9,778 bases of DNA, from positions 1 to 9,778 of the forward strand of contig CALMNV010000162.1 of assembly GCA_937873285.1 (NCBI GenBank), written 5' to 3'. Origin of the DNA: an uncultured Intrasporangium sp. Lineage in GTDB: Bacteria; Actinomycetota; Actinomycetes; Actinomycetales; Dermatophilaceae. The position numbers were made by a program, and so were the translations under genes. Shown in pieces: positions 1 through 7,527 of this stretch (the stretch's first letter is position 1; each line of letters opens with the position of its first letter). The notes beneath the pieces were generated by a model that was given only the letters and a program-made list of their open reading frames with translations, searched no databases and had not been told where the DNA came from.

Positions 1-2
1 CG

Positions 3-275
3 TGGAAGCACACGTCGACGCGGATGGCGACCGGCTTCGCCGGAGCCACGAACCTCGCCGTCGGCGACTACGGCGGGGTCTTCGTCGCCGAGCTGTTCGG
101 CGGCAAGGTGTCCAAGCTGTGGCAGGGCAAGGTGCTGACCGTCGCCAAGGTCAACCAGCCGCTCGCCGTGGAGGCGCGGGGCAAGGAGCTCTACGTGGGC
201 ACCATGGCGATGATGGACCAGAACGGCAACGTCACCCAGCCGGGCAGCATCCTGCGCTACCGGATCGGCGGCTAG
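3..275 (+). CDS. Secreted beta-propeller-like protein (ScyD/ScyE- or NHL-type), 3' end only
   Basis: Partial gene: the reading frame is open from base 3 and ends at TAG 273-275, so about 90 C-terminal residues are visible. An ATG at 24 lies in frame, but the open codons before it suggest it is internal. The visible part has two propeller-blade-like units: N-L-A-V-G-D-Y-G-G-V-F-V-A-E followed by a G-K-V-x-K-L strand, then Q-P-L-A-V-E-A-R-G-K-E-L-Y-V-G ending in G-S-I-L-R-Y. This 'predicted-value, residue, display' rhythm is typical of NHL/SMP-30-like propellers and of the actinobacterial ScyD/ScyE family, which are usually exported. No catalytic residue can be named and the signal peptide would lie outside the window. 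The gene ends just before two hairpins, so it is probably transcribed separately from what follows. The family name is inference from blade-like pattern; a different propeller family is possible. Confidence 0.5.
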   Translation, partial: WKHTSTRMATGFAGATNLAVGDYGGVFVAELFGGKVSKLWQGKVLTVAKVNQPLAVEARGKELYVGTMAMMDQNGNVTQPGSILRYRIGG

Positions 276-278
276 CCG

Positions 279-304
279 GCCGGGCTCCGCACCGCCAGCC
301 CGGC
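279..304 (+). terminator. GC-rich hairpin 3 bases after the first gene
   Basis: Perfect 8-bp inverted repeat GCCGGGCT (279-286) and AGCCCGGC (297-304) with a 10-base loop, starting three bases after the TAG stop at 275. There is no U-tract, which is common for actinobacterial terminators. The position suggests transcription termination of the upstream gene; it could instead only stabilise the 3' end of the mRNA. Confidence 0.55.
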
Positions 305-330
305 AAGCCCCGCTGGCGCGGCTGCAGGAC

Positions 331-361
331 GAGGAGGGCTCGCCGACGGCGGGCCCTCCTC
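331..361 (+). terminator. Strong second hairpin (14-bp stem) in the same gap
   Basis: GAGGAGGGC (331-339) pairs with GCCCTCCTC (353-361). Inside, CGCC (341-344) pairs with GGCG (348-351) around a GAC loop, and T340/G352 can form a wobble pair. As RNA this is a 14-bp stem with a 3-base loop. No U-tract follows. With the hairpin at 279-304 it forms a tandem pair that probably insulates the amino-acid transporter operon from read-through. Confidence 0.6.
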
Positions 362-393
362 CGCAGCCTCCGCAACCCGCGGCTCCGAGCAGT

Positions 394-399
394 TAGGCT
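394..399 (+). promoter_or_regulatory. Possible -10 element (TAGGCT) for the ABC transporter operon
   Basis: TAGGCT fits the actinobacterial TANNNT pattern and lies downstream of the second hairpin, about 55 bases before the binding-protein start at 454. No convincing -35 hexamer is found at 16-19 bases upstream. The call rests mainly on position and the hexamer. Confidence 0.25.
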
Positions 400-453
400 G
401 CGACGAACAGCCGCCTCGGCCACGCTCCGGGCCGTCCAGGAAGGACCTTCCCC

Positions 454-1356
454 ATGCGTCGCATGCCCCTCCTCACCGTTTCCAGCGTCGCGGCGCTCGG
501 CCTCCTCTCGGCGTGTGGCTCGAGCTCCCTCTCCGGTGGCGGCGCCCCTCCGGGGACGCAGCCGGCCGTCGCGACCACGCAGACCGCCGACCCCCAGCTC
601 GCCGCCAAGCTGCCTCCCAAGATCAAGGCGGCCGGCAAGATCGTCGTCGGCACGGACACCAGCTATCCCCCCAACGAGTTCCTCGGTGCGGACGGCAAGA
701 CCGCCGAGGGCATGGACATCGACCTGTTCACGGCCGTCGCCCAGAAGTTCGGCGTGCCAGTGGAGTTCCGCACCGCGACGTTCGGCTCGATCATCCTCGG
801 CGTCACGGGCGGCAAGTACGACGTCGGGGTGTCGAGCTTCAGCATCAACCCGGACCGCAAGAAGCAGGTCAACATGGTCAGCTACTACTCGGCCGGCACG
901 TTGTGGGGCGTCCCGAAGGGCAACCCCAAGAAGGTTGACCCCGACAACGCCTGCGGCCTCAACGTGGGCGTCCAGAAGGACACCGTGCAGATCGACGACC
1001 TCACCGCGCGGAGCAAGAAGTGCACCGCCGCCGGCAAGCCGGCCATCAACCAGGTGGTGGAGGACCTCCAGGTCAAGGTCAACGCGGACCTGACCAGCGG
1101 GAAGGTCGACGCCATGGTCGCCGACTCCCCGGTCACGCTGTATGCCGTCAAGCAGACCAACGGCGCGGTCGAGGCGCTCGGCAAGAGCTACGACACGGCA
1201 CCGTACGGCTACGTCGTGCCCAAGGACCAGACGGTGTTCGCGCAGGCCATCGTCGATGCCCTCAAGGCCCTCGACGCGTCGGGTGACTACACGCGAATCC
1301 TCCAGAAGTGGAACATCGCCGACGGGGCGATCCGCAACTTCGCCGTCAACCCGTGA
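454..1356 (+). CDS. Amino-acid ABC transporter substrate-binding lipoprotein (SBP_bac_3 family)
   Basis: A 300-residue extracellular binding protein, lipid-anchored to the membrane, that captures an amino acid and delivers it to the permease encoded next. It starts at ATG 454 behind AGGAAGGA (438-445). Residues 1-20 form a signal peptide ending in the lipobox L18-S19-A20-C21, so C21 should be lipidated. A Gly/Ser/Pro-rich tether follows, then a two-lobed domain from about residue 45. Two residues match those that hold the ligand backbone in HisJ-type proteins: R135 in the N-P-D-R-K-K motif (carboxylate) and D224 in V-A-D-S-P (amino group). Cys167 and Cys190 are the only other cysteines and may form a disulfide on the cell surface. 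Length is normal for the family. The stop overlaps the permease start by 4 bases, so the two are co-translated. Amino-acid specificity cannot be read from sequence; a polar or charged amino acid is the general expectation for this family. Confidence 0.9.
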   Translation: MRRMPLLTVSSVAALGLLSACGSSSLSGGGAPPGTQPAVATTQTADPQLAAKLPPKIKAAGKIVVGTDTSYPPNEFLGADGKTAEGMDIDLFTAVAQKFGVPVEFRTATFGSIILGVTGGKYDVGVSSFSINPDRKKQVNMVSYYSAGTLWGVPKGNPKKVDPDNACGLNVGVQKDTVQIDDLTARSKKCTAAGKPAINQVVEDLQVKVNADLTSGKVDAMVADSPVTLYAVKQTNGAVEALGKSYDTAPYGYVVPKDQTVFAQAIVDALKALDASGDYTRILQKWNIADGAIRNFAVNP

Positions 1357-2315
1357 TCTCGGAGCACTCCCTGGAGGAGGCTGCGGACCGGCCGGGGCCG
1401 ATCAGCGCCCGGCCGGTCCCGCACCCGTGGCGCTGGGTCGCCGTCGCGGGCATCGCGGTCCTCGTCGCCATGGTGGCGAGCTCCTTGCTGACCAACCCCA
1501 GGTGGGACTTCGGGCTGGCCGCGCAGATCATGATCCAGAAGCCGGTCATCGACGGGCTGCTCAAGGGGACCATCCTCGGCACCGTCGGCTCGATGGCCAT
1601 CGGCGTGGCGCTCGGCATCGTCATCGCGGTGATGCGCATCTCGGAGAACCCGGTCCTGCGGGGGGTGTCGTTCGTCTACACCTGGTTCTTCCGAGCCATC
1701 CCGCGCTACGTCCTGCTCGTCATCATCGGCAGCGGGATCGGCTACCTCTACAACACCCTCCAGGTCGGTCTGCCGTTCGGTCAGCAGATCGCCGGATGGC
1801 TCGGCCTGAGCAGCGACCTCACCATCGGGTCGCTCAACGTCAACGGCATCACCGGGTCGATCCTCGGCGGCATACTCGGCCTGGGCCTGTCCGAGGCGGC
1901 CTACATGGCCGAGATCGCCCGTTCCGGCATCCTCTCGGTCGACCCCGGCCAGCGTGAGGCCGCGCAGGCACTGGGGATGAGCAGCGGCAAGACGATGCGG
2001 CGGATCGTCCTACCGCAGGCGATGCGCGTCATCGTCCCGCCGACCGGCAACGAGACGATCGCCATGGTCAAGGACACCTCCCTGCTCATCGCCATCCCGG
2101 TCATCGCCGAGCTCAACTACCAGACGAGCGCGATCGCGAACCGCATCTTCAAGATCATGCCGGGGCTGGTCGCCTCGACAGCGTGGTATCTGATCATCTG
2201 CTCGGCGCTCATGGTGGGCCAGTACTACCTGGAGCGCTACTACGGCCGCGGCTTCGGGCAGCAGCGTCCGAAGACGAGGCGCTTCGCCCGGCCGGCCGGC
2301 GCCGGTGGCGCCTGA
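1353..2315 (+). CDS. Amino-acid ABC transporter permease (HisM/GlnP-type)
   Basis: Inner-membrane channel subunit of 320 residues. I chose the GTG at 1353, which forms a GTGA overlap with the stop of the binding-protein gene. An upstream in-frame GTG at 1308 lies well inside that gene, and the next ATG falls within the first membrane segment. No clear ribosome site precedes the GTG, so translation is probably coupled. A cytoplasmic N-terminus of about 27 residues leads into a first membrane helix (about 28-46) and then the transport domain from about residue 70. The EAA loop that docks the ATPase is plain: E-A-A-Q-A-L-G-M near residues 201-208, then R-R-I-V-L-P-Q-A. The following G-N-E-T and V-K-D-T-S-L-L strings are typical of polar amino-acid permeases. 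One isoleucine near residue 174 is encoded by ATA (1872-1874), exceptional here, within a GGCATAC motif. The permease probably works as a homodimer, since only one permease gene is present. Confidence 0.92.
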   Translation: MISEHSLEEAADRPGPISARPVPHPWRWVAVAGIAVLVAMVASSLLTNPRWDFGLAAQIMIQKPVIDGLLKGTILGTVGSMAIGVALGIVIAVMRISENPVLRGVSFVYTWFFRAIPRYVLLVIIGSGIGYLYNTLQVGLPFGQQIAGWLGLSSDLTIGSLNVNGITGSILGGILGLGLSEAAYMAEIARSGILSVDPGQREAAQALGMSSGKTMRRIVLPQAMRVIVPPTGNETIAMVKDTSLLIAIPVIAELNYQTSAIANRIFKIMPGLVASTAWYLIICSALMVGQYYLERYYGRGFGQQRPKTRRFARPAGAGGA

Positions 2316-3127
2316 TGGCCACGCCGGCGGGCTCCGGAGCCGACCGGCCCCTGGTGCGGGCCGTCAACGTCACGAAGTCGTTTCACGGCACGCAGGTCCT
2401 CAAGGGCATCGACCTGCAGGTGCGCCGCGGCCAGGTCGTCTGCCTGCTCGGGCCGTCCGGGTCGGGCAAGACCACCTTCCTGCGCTGCATCAACCAGCTC
2501 GAGTCGATCGACGGCGGACGGATCTGGGTCGACGGTGACCTGATGGGCTACCGGGAGGAGCGCGGGACGCTGCACCGCCTCGGGGACAGGCAGATCGCCT
2601 CCCAGCGACGCGACATCGGCATGGTGTTCCAACGCTTCAACCTCTTTCCGCACAGGACGGCCCTGGAGAACGTCGCCCTGGCGCCGATCGAGGTCAAGGG
2701 CATCTCCAAGCAGGCCGCCCGTGAGCGCGGCCTGCAGCTGCTGGAGCAGGTCGGCCTGGCGGACAGGTCGGCGGCCTACCCCGCCGCGCTCTCCGGCGGC
2801 CAGCAGCAGCGGGTGGCCATCGCCCGCGCGCTGGCGATGGACCCCAAGCTCATGCTCTTCGACGAGCCCACCTCGGCGCTCGACCCCGAGCTCGTCGGCG
2901 AGGTGCTGCGGGTCATGCGCGACCTCGCGGCCGCCGGGATGACGATGATCGTGGTCACCCACGAGATGGGCTTCGCCCGCGAGGTCGCCGACCACGTCGT
3001 CTTCATGGATGCCGGAGTGGTCGTCGAGGAGGGCCCGCCGAGCAAGGTCATCGGCAACCCCCAGCACGACCGGACTCGCGCCTTCCTGCGTCGGATGCGC
3101 TCCGAGGAGGACAGGGCGCAGCTCTGA
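2315..3127 (+). CDS. Amino-acid ABC transporter ATP-binding protein (GlnQ/HisP-type)
   Basis: ATPase of 270 residues that drives the importer from the cytoplasmic side. ATG 2315 overlaps the permease stop by one base (TGATG), which favours this start over an in-frame start at 2183 inside the permease gene. All nucleotide-binding motifs are present in order: Walker A G46-P-S-G-S-G-K-T53, Q-loop Q106 in [11 protein letters not shown], signature L159-S-G-G-Q-Q-Q165, Walker B ending D183-E184, D-loop S187-A-L-D190 and switch histidine H216 in V-T-H-E-M-G-F-A. A slightly long, charged stretch between residues about 78 and 98 precedes the Q-loop, as in some actinobacterial homologues. It is the last gene of the three-gene operon; 148 bases separate it from cydA. 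The amino-acid class rests on the Q-loop and H-loop contexts and on the neighbouring binding protein and permease. Confidence 0.94.
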   Translation: MATPAGSGADRPLVRAVNVTKSFHGTQVLKGIDLQVRRGQVVCLLGPSGSGKTTFLRCINQLESIDGGRIWVDGDLMGYREERGTLHRLGDRQIASQRRDIGMVFQRFNLFPHRTALENVALAPIEVKGISKQAARERGLQLLEQVGLADRSAAYPAALSGGQQQRVAIARALAMDPKLMLFDEPTSALDPELVGEVLRVMRDLAAAGMTMIVVTHEMGFAREVADHVVFMDAGVVVEEGPPSKVIGNPQHDRTRAFLRRMRSEEDRAQL

Positions 3128-3217
3128 GCCCACCGGGTGGCAGGCCCGACGCCGGCCGCCCGGCTCGTGCCGCGCCACGCACCGCGCGCAACTGACCACT
3201 CGACGGGGCGACTGCGT

Positions 3218-3251
3218 TACTACATGCCGTAGCATCTACGACGTCACGTAG
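3218..3251 (+). promoter_or_regulatory. Candidate cyd promoter with overlapping CTAC/CGTAG operator array
   Basis: Upstream of cydA the half-sites alternate in orientation: CTAC (3220-3223), CGTAG (3228-3232), CTACG (3236-3240) and CGTAG (3247-3251). The middle pair is a perfect 5-bp inverted repeat with a 3-base spacer; the last pair is a 5-bp inverted repeat with a 6-base spacer. The first pair extends to TACTACA-tgc-CGTAG, similar to TACTAC/GTAGTA operators that I recall for BlaI-family repressors of actinobacteria. TAGCAT (3230-3235), the only TANNNT hexamer in the gap, lies inside the array, so a bound protein would block it. No good -35 is visible. The regulator is inferred; the encoded BlaI-like protein at 9246 is the obvious candidate. 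Confidence 0.45.
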
Positions 3252-3275
3252 TCGACGCACATCCGGGGAGCCACC

Positions 3276-4763
3276 ATGGACGCCACCGACCTCGCCCGTT
3301 GGCAGTTCGCCATCACCACCGTCTACCACTTCCTCTTCGTGCCGGTCACGATCGGGCTCTCGTTCGTCGTCGCCGTCTTCCACTCGGCCTGGGTGCGCAC
3401 CGCCAACCCCGACTGGCTGCGGCTGGCCAAGTTCTTCGGCAAGCTCTTCACGATCAACTTCGCCCTCGGCCTCGTCACGGGCCTCGTCCAGGAGTTCCAG
3501 TTCGGCATGAACTGGTCGGACTACTCCCGCTTCGTCGGCGACATCTTCGGTGCCCCGCTCGCCATCGAGGCGCTGCTCGCCTTCTTCCTCGAGTCGACCT
3601 TCCTCGGACTGTGGATCTTCGGCTGGGGCCGCATCCCGCAACGGCTGCACGCCGCGACGATGTGGATCGTCCACGTCGGGACTCTGCTGTCCGCGTACTT
3701 CATCCTCGCGGCCAACTCCTTCATGCAGCATCCGGTCGGCTACCGCTTCAACCCCGCCACCGGGCGCGCGGAGCTCACCGACTTCTGGGCGGTGCTGACC
3801 AACAAGGTCCAGCTCGTCACCTTTCCGCACATCGCCTTCTCGGCCTACATGGTCGGCGGCGCGGTCGTCATGGGCGTGGCGCTGCACCTGATGCGGCGTG
3901 AGGCCCGCCGGCGCTCCGAGCCGGAGGCGACCGACCGCGACGCGGCGGGCTCCGACGTCTCCCTCTACCGGCGCGCCACCCGGCTCGGCGCCGCCCTGAC
4001 GCTCGTGGCGGGCCTCGGGGTCGCCGCCACCGGCGACATCCAGGGCAAGATCATGACCGAGGTGCAGCCGATGAAGATGGCCGCCGCCGAGGCGCTCTAC
4101 GAGACCTCCCCCGCGGGGGTCGGGGCACCCTTCTCGGTCCTCACGATCGGCTCGCTCGACGGCCAGCGCGCCACGCCGCTCATCGAGGTCCCCCGGCTGC
4201 TCTCCTTCCTCGCGACCGGCAGCTTCACGGGCGAGGTGCGCGGCATCACCGACCTCAAGGCGGAGTATGCCGCGCGCTACGGCGCGAGCGGCAACCCGCT
4301 CACCGCGGACCGCGAGACGGCATACGTGCCCAACATCCCGACCACCTACTGGACATTCCGTCTCATGATCGGTGCGGGCGTGGCAGCCGCGGCGATCGCC
4401 GCAGCCGTGCTGTGGCTGACCCGCAAGGGTCGCGCTCCGACCGCGCGGTGGCTGCTGTATGCCGCCGTGGCCGCTCCGCTCCTGCCCGTGTTCGGCAACT
4501 CGTTCGGGTGGATCTTCACCGAGGTGGGACGCCAGCCGTGGCTCGTCTTCGGCCTGATGACAACGGCGACGGGCGTCTCGCCCAGCGTCTCCGTCGGCGA
4601 GGTGATCACCTCGATGGTCGTCTACACCCTGCTCTACGGAGCGCTCGCCGTCGTCGAGGTCAAGCTCTTCCTCACCTACGTCCGACGCGGCGCCGAGCCG
4701 TTCGAGGCGCCCAAGGAGCCCTCCGACCTTGACGAGGACGCGCCCCTCGTCTTCGCCTACTGA
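3276..4763 (+). CDS. cydA: Cytochrome bd ubiquinol/menaquinol oxidase subunit I
   Basis: Catalytic subunit of the bd-type terminal oxidase, 495 residues, membrane-embedded. It oxidises quinol (menaquinol is expected in actinobacteria) and reduces oxygen to water at very low oxygen tension. ATG 3276 follows GGGGAG (3265-3270). Landmarks match the E. coli protein: H18 and H185 (haem ligands), M364 (second axial ligand of haem b558) in F-R-L-M, acidic residues E98 and E106 in the haem b595/d proton region, K267 and E272 of the quinol-binding loop in K-M-A-A-A-E, and the G418-R-Q-P-W422 signature. The loop between membrane helices 6 and 7 lacks the long E. coli insertion, so this is a short-Q-loop enzyme, usual for Gram-positive bacteria. 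A charged stretch (about residues 207-230, R-R-E-A-R-R-R) lies between helices. It is the first gene of cydABDC, with cydB 20 bases downstream. Expression may be controlled through the CTAC/CGTAG array upstream. Confidence 0.97.
   Translation: MDATDLARWQFAITTVYHFLFVPVTIGLSFVVAVFHSAWVRTANPDWLRLAKFFGKLFTINFALGLVTGLVQEFQFGMNWSDYSRFVGDIFGAPLAIEALLAFFLESTFLGLWIFGWGRIPQRLHAATMWIVHVGTLLSAYFILAANSFMQHPVGYRFNPATGRAELTDFWAVLTNKVQLVTFPHIAFSAYMVGGAVVMGVALHLMRREARRRSEPEATDRDAAGSDVSLYRRATRLGAALTLVAGLGVAATGDIQGKIMTEVQPMKMAAAEALYETSPAGVGAPFSVLTIGSLDGQRATPLIEVPRLLSFLATGSFTGEVRGITDLKAEYAARYGASGNPLTADRETAYVPNIPTTYWTFRLMIGAGVAAAAIAAAVLWLTRKGRAPTARWLLYAAVAAPLLPVFGNSFGWIFTEVGRQPWLVFGLMTTATGVSPSVSVGEVITSMVVYTLLYGALAVVEVKLFLTYVRRGAEPFEAPKEPSDLDEDAPLVFAY
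4265..4463. repeat. Cluster of three GTATGCC/GGCATAC motifs (eight in the window)
   Basis: The 7-mer GTATGCC is at 4265-4271 and 4457-4463 and its complement GGCATAC at 4319-4325, all inside cydA. Five further copies lie at 1140-1146, 1869-1875 (complement), 6240-6246, 6708-6714 (complement) and 7832-7838 (complement). Seven of eight extend to GTATGCCG. Strands are used equally. Copies encode Tyr-Ala, Ala-Tyr or, at 1869, Gly-Ile with a rare ATA codon, so protein sequence alone does not explain them. Function is unknown. Confidence 0.6.
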
Positions 4764-4783
4764 CGCAGGAGGACATCGATCCC

Positions 4784-5833
4784 ATGGACCTTCCCACGCT
4801 CTGGTTCGTTCTCCTCGCCGTCCTCTGGACCGGCTACCTCGTGCTCGAGGGCTTCGACTTCGGCGTCGGCATGCTCTTTCCCGTCCTCGGCGGCAGGGCC
4901 TTCGCGGCCGACGCCCAGGACGCGGAGAAGCGCCGACGGGTCCTGCTCAACACCATCGGCCCGGTCTGGGACGGCAACGAGGTGTGGGTGATCACCGCCG
5001 GGGGCGCCACCTTCGCCGCCTTCCCCCACTGGTACGCCACGATGTTCAGCGGCTTCTACCTCCCGCTGCTGCTCATCCTCGTCGCGCTCATCCTGCGCAA
5101 CCTCGGCATCGACTACCGGCACAAGCGGCCCGAGCAGGCGTGGAAGGGCCGCTGGGACAAGGCGATCTTCTGGGGTTCGCTCGCGCCGGCCTTCCTCTGG
5201 GGGGTTGCCCTGACCAACGTCGTGCGCGGCGTGCCCATCGACGCCCGCAAGGAGTTCACCGGCAACCTGTTCACCCTGCTCGGCCCCGTCGGCCTGCTCG
5301 GGGGACTCGTGTTCGTCGCCCTCTTCCTCACCCACGGCGCCATCTTCGTGGCCCTGAAGACCGACGGGCCGGTCCGCGCCGACGCCCGGCGGGTCGCCGC
5401 ACTCACCGGGACCGTCGCGCTGGCCCTCGCGGGCGCGCTGCTCCTCGTCCTCGGGCTCGGCCAGGGCAAGCCGGCGTCGTGGGCCACCTCCGCCGTCGCG
5501 GCGCTGGCCTTCGCAGCGGCCCTGCTCGCCAACGCGCGCGGGCGGGAGGGCTGGGCCTTCACCGGCACGGCCGTGACCATCGCGTCGTCCGTCGCGACCT
5601 ACTTCCTGCTGCTCTATCCCAACGTGATGCCCTCGACGATCAGCCCGGCCTACAACCTCACCATCGACAACGCCGCCAGCACGTCCTACACGCTGACCGT
5701 CATGTCGATCGTCGCCGCGGTGTTCACCCCCGTCGTCGTGCTCTACCAGGGGTGGACCTATTGGGTGTTCCGCAAGCGGCTCACCGCCCAGCACATTCCC
5801 GAGGACGTCCACCTTCAGGCGGCCGCCCGCTGA
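4784..5833 (+). CDS. cydB: Cytochrome bd oxidase subunit II
   Basis: Second large subunit of cytochrome bd, 349 residues, mostly membrane helices. It pairs with CydA, stabilises the haems and contributes to proton delivery. ATG 4784 has a strong ribosome site AGGAGGA (4767-4773), which begins four bases after the cydA stop. Family marks are clear: E22-G-F-D25-F-G-V-G near the N-terminus and N57-T-I-G-P-V-W-D64-G-N-E-V-W. D25 and D64 correspond to the E. coli CydB proton-path aspartates D25 and D58. Length is normal for an actinobacterial CydB. No small CydX-like open frame fits in the 35 bases before cydD. The C-terminus (R-L-T-A-Q-H-I-P) is ordinary and soluble. Confidence 0.97.
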   Translation: MDLPTLWFVLLAVLWTGYLVLEGFDFGVGMLFPVLGGRAFAADAQDAEKRRRVLLNTIGPVWDGNEVWVITAGGATFAAFPHWYATMFSGFYLPLLLILVALILRNLGIDYRHKRPEQAWKGRWDKAIFWGSLAPAFLWGVALTNVVRGVPIDARKEFTGNLFTLLGPVGLLGGLVFVALFLTHGAIFVALKTDGPVRADARRVAALTGTVALALAGALLLVLGLGQGKPASWATSAVAALAFAAALLANARGREGWAFTGTAVTIASSVATYFLLLYPNVMPSTISPAYNLTIDNAASTSYTLTVMSIVAAVFTPVVVLYQGWTYWVFRKRLTAQHIPEDVHLQAAAR

Positions 5834-5868
5834 GCTGCCCATCTCACCGACCCCGAAAGGCCCCACCC

Positions 5869-7527
5869 GTGCGTCCCTTCGACCTTCGCCTGCTGCGCGC
5901 CGCGCCCGTGCTGCGACCCGCGCTGGCGGGTCTGGCGACGCTGGGGGTGCTGAGCGGGATCGCCACGGTGGCCACGGCCTTCGCTCTGTCGGCCGTCGTC
6001 GTAGCCGTCGTCACGGGCACCGCGCTGGCCGGCCCGGTGCTGTGGTTGGGCGTCCTCTTCGCCCTCCGCGCCGCCCTGGCGGCGACGACCGAGGTGGTGA
6101 TGGCGCGGGCGGGCGTCGTCGCGTCCACCGCGATGCGCTCCGCGCTGCTGCGTCGGCTCGGCACGCTCCCTGCCGAGAGGCGCCCGGAGCGAGGCGCCGC
6201 CGTCACGCTCGCCACTTCGGGATCCACAGCGATCGAGCCGTATGCCGCCCGCTTCCTCCCGGCCCTGGTGACGGCGGCCACCGTGCCCGCGCTCGTCGTC
6301 GCCGCGCTCGTCGTCGTCGACTGGCCGAGCGCGCTCGTCGTCGCCTCGACCCTGCCGCTGCTCCCGCTGTTCGCCGCGCTGATCGGCCGGGCCACCGCGC
6401 AGTCCACGGAGCGCCGGTGGGCCGCCCTCGCGGCGCTGTCCGGGCACTTCCTCGACGTCGTGCGCGGGCTGCCCACGCTGGTGGCCTACGGCCGGGCCGA
6501 GCGCCAGGTCGGCCCCGTGCGCGAGGTGAGCACGCGGCACCGGCACGCGACGGTGAGGACGCTGCGGCTGGCCTTCCTCAGCTCCGCCGCGCTCGAGCTG
6601 CTCGCGACGATCTCGGTGGCCATCGTCGCGGTGCTCGTGGGCCTGCGGCTGGCGGGCGGGTCGATGACGCTGGGCCCGGCGCTGACGGCCATCCTCCTCG
6701 CCCCGGAGGCATACTGGCCGATCCGACGGGTCGGGACGGAGTTCCACGCGGCGGCGGACGGGACGGCCGCCCTCGATGATGTGCTCACCGCGCTGGACGA
6801 GGGCCGGGGCGCCGCGGTGGCCGACGAGACGCTGCAGCAGCCGGCGGCACCGGCGGCACCGACTGCACCGACTGCGCGGGACCTCACGGTGGAGGCCCGG
6901 GGGCTGTGCTACCGCCATCCCGGCGCCTCCGCGGACGTGCTCTCCGGCCTCGACATCTCGGCGGCTCCGGGGCTCACCGTCGTCACCGGGCCGTCGGGCG
7001 TCGGCAAGTCCACCCTCCTGGAGCTGCTCGCCGGCTTGCGAGCGCCGACCGGTGGCGCGGTGTGCGCACCGGCCGCCCACCTGCTCACCCAGCGGCCCTT
7101 CCTCGCCGCCGGGACGGTGCGCGACGTGCTGACCATTGGACACCCGGCCTCGGACGAGGCGCTGTGGGAGGCCCTGCGCAGAGTGCGCCTCGACGGCGTG
7201 GTGGCCGGGCTGCCCGGCGGCCTGGCCGCACCGCTCGGCGACGACGGCTTCGGCCTGTCCGCCGGGCAGCGTCAGCGGCTGGCGTTGGCACGCGCCTGGC
7301 TCTCCCCGGAGCCGCTGCTCCTTCTCGACGAGCCCACCGCCCATCTCGACGGGCCCGCCGCGGAGACGGCCCACGAGCTGCTGACCGAGCTGGCCGAGCG
7401 GCGCATCGTCGTCGCGGTCACGCACCGGCCGGAGCTGGTTGCGCTCGCCGACGCGCAGGTGCGGCTGGCACGGCCCGTCGCCTCCCCCGCCTCGCGCCCC
7501 ACCCGAGCCCTGGGGGGCCTCGCATGA
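5869..7527 (+). CDS. cydD: CydD subunit of the CydDC ABC transporter (cytochrome bd assembly)
   Basis: One half of a heterodimeric type-IV ABC transporter required for assembly of cytochrome bd; 552 residues. In E. coli CydDC has been linked to cysteine/glutathione export and, more recently, to haem transport; the substrate in actinobacteria, which use mycothiol, is unsettled. The frame is open far upstream through cydB, but GTG 5869 is the likely start: GAAAGG (5855-5860) precedes it by 8 bases and it is 35 bases past the cydB stop. Residues about 15-290 form the six-helix membrane domain. A Pro/Ala linker (325-336) encoded by a 9-base tandem repeat leads to the ATPase domain: Walker A G374-P-S-G-V-G-K-S381, signature L463-S-A-G-Q467, Walker B D487-E488, D-loop A491-H-L-D494 and H519. 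It is somewhat shorter than E. coli CydD. The stop overlaps cydC (ATGA). The CydD rather than CydC assignment rests on gene order and the membrane-domain sequence. Confidence 0.93.
   Translation: MRPFDLRLLRAAPVLRPALAGLATLGVLSGIATVATAFALSAVVVAVVTGTALAGPVLWLGVLFALRAALAATTEVVMARAGVVASTAMRSALLRRLGTLPAERRPERGAAVTLATSGSTAIEPYAARFLPALVTAATVPALVVAALVVVDWPSALVVASTLPLLPLFAALIGRATAQSTERRWAALAALSGHFLDVVRGLPTLVAYGRAERQVGPVREVSTRHRHATVRTLRLAFLSSAALELLATISVAIVAVLVGLRLAGGSMTLGPALTAILLAPEAYWPIRRVGTEFHAAADGTAALDDVLTALDEGRGAAVADETLQQPAAPAAPTAPTARDLTVEARGLCYRHPGASADVLSGLDISAAPGLTVVTGPSGVGKSTLLELLAGLRAPTGGAVCAPAAHLLTQRPFLAAGTVRDVLTIGHPASDEALWEALRRVRLDGVVAGLPGGLAAPLGDDGFGLSAGQRQRLALARAWLSPEPLLLLDEPTAHLDGPAAETAHELLTELAERRIVVAVTHRPELVALADAQVRLARPVASPASRPTRALGGLA
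6841..6876 (+). repeat. Four 9-base tandem units in the CydD linker
   Basis: Two copies of CCGGCGGCA (6841-6858) are followed by CCGACTGCA and CCGACTGCG (6859-6876). Each unit is three codons in frame and encodes P-A-A, P-A-A, P-T-A, P-T-A. The repeat forms a flexible linker between the membrane and ATPase domains of CydD; copy number could vary between strains. Confidence 0.8.

Noticed and set aside
3128..3217. Possible terminator after the ABC ATPase: GCCGG (3151-3155) with CCGGC (3160-3164), and CCAC/GTGG at 3130-3140
   Set aside because: Arms of only 4-5 bp with very small loops are expected by chance in such GC-rich DNA; too weak to call.
3128..3275. Rex-type redox operator upstream of cydA
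   Set aside because: No TTGTGAA/TTCACAA-like dyad was found in the gap.
4729..5868. Upstream extension of the cydD reading frame through cydB
   Set aside because: The region encodes CydB convincingly in another frame; the extension is Arg/Pro-rich, and GTG 5869 has its own ribosome site.
5834..5868. Small CydX-like subunit gene between cydB and cydD
   Set aside because: Only 35 bases are available and no small membrane-helix frame fits.
5815..7425. Long - strand open frame (536 codons) opposite cydD
   Set aside because: Antisense to a gene with all ABC motifs intact; translation is compositionally biased and matches no family.
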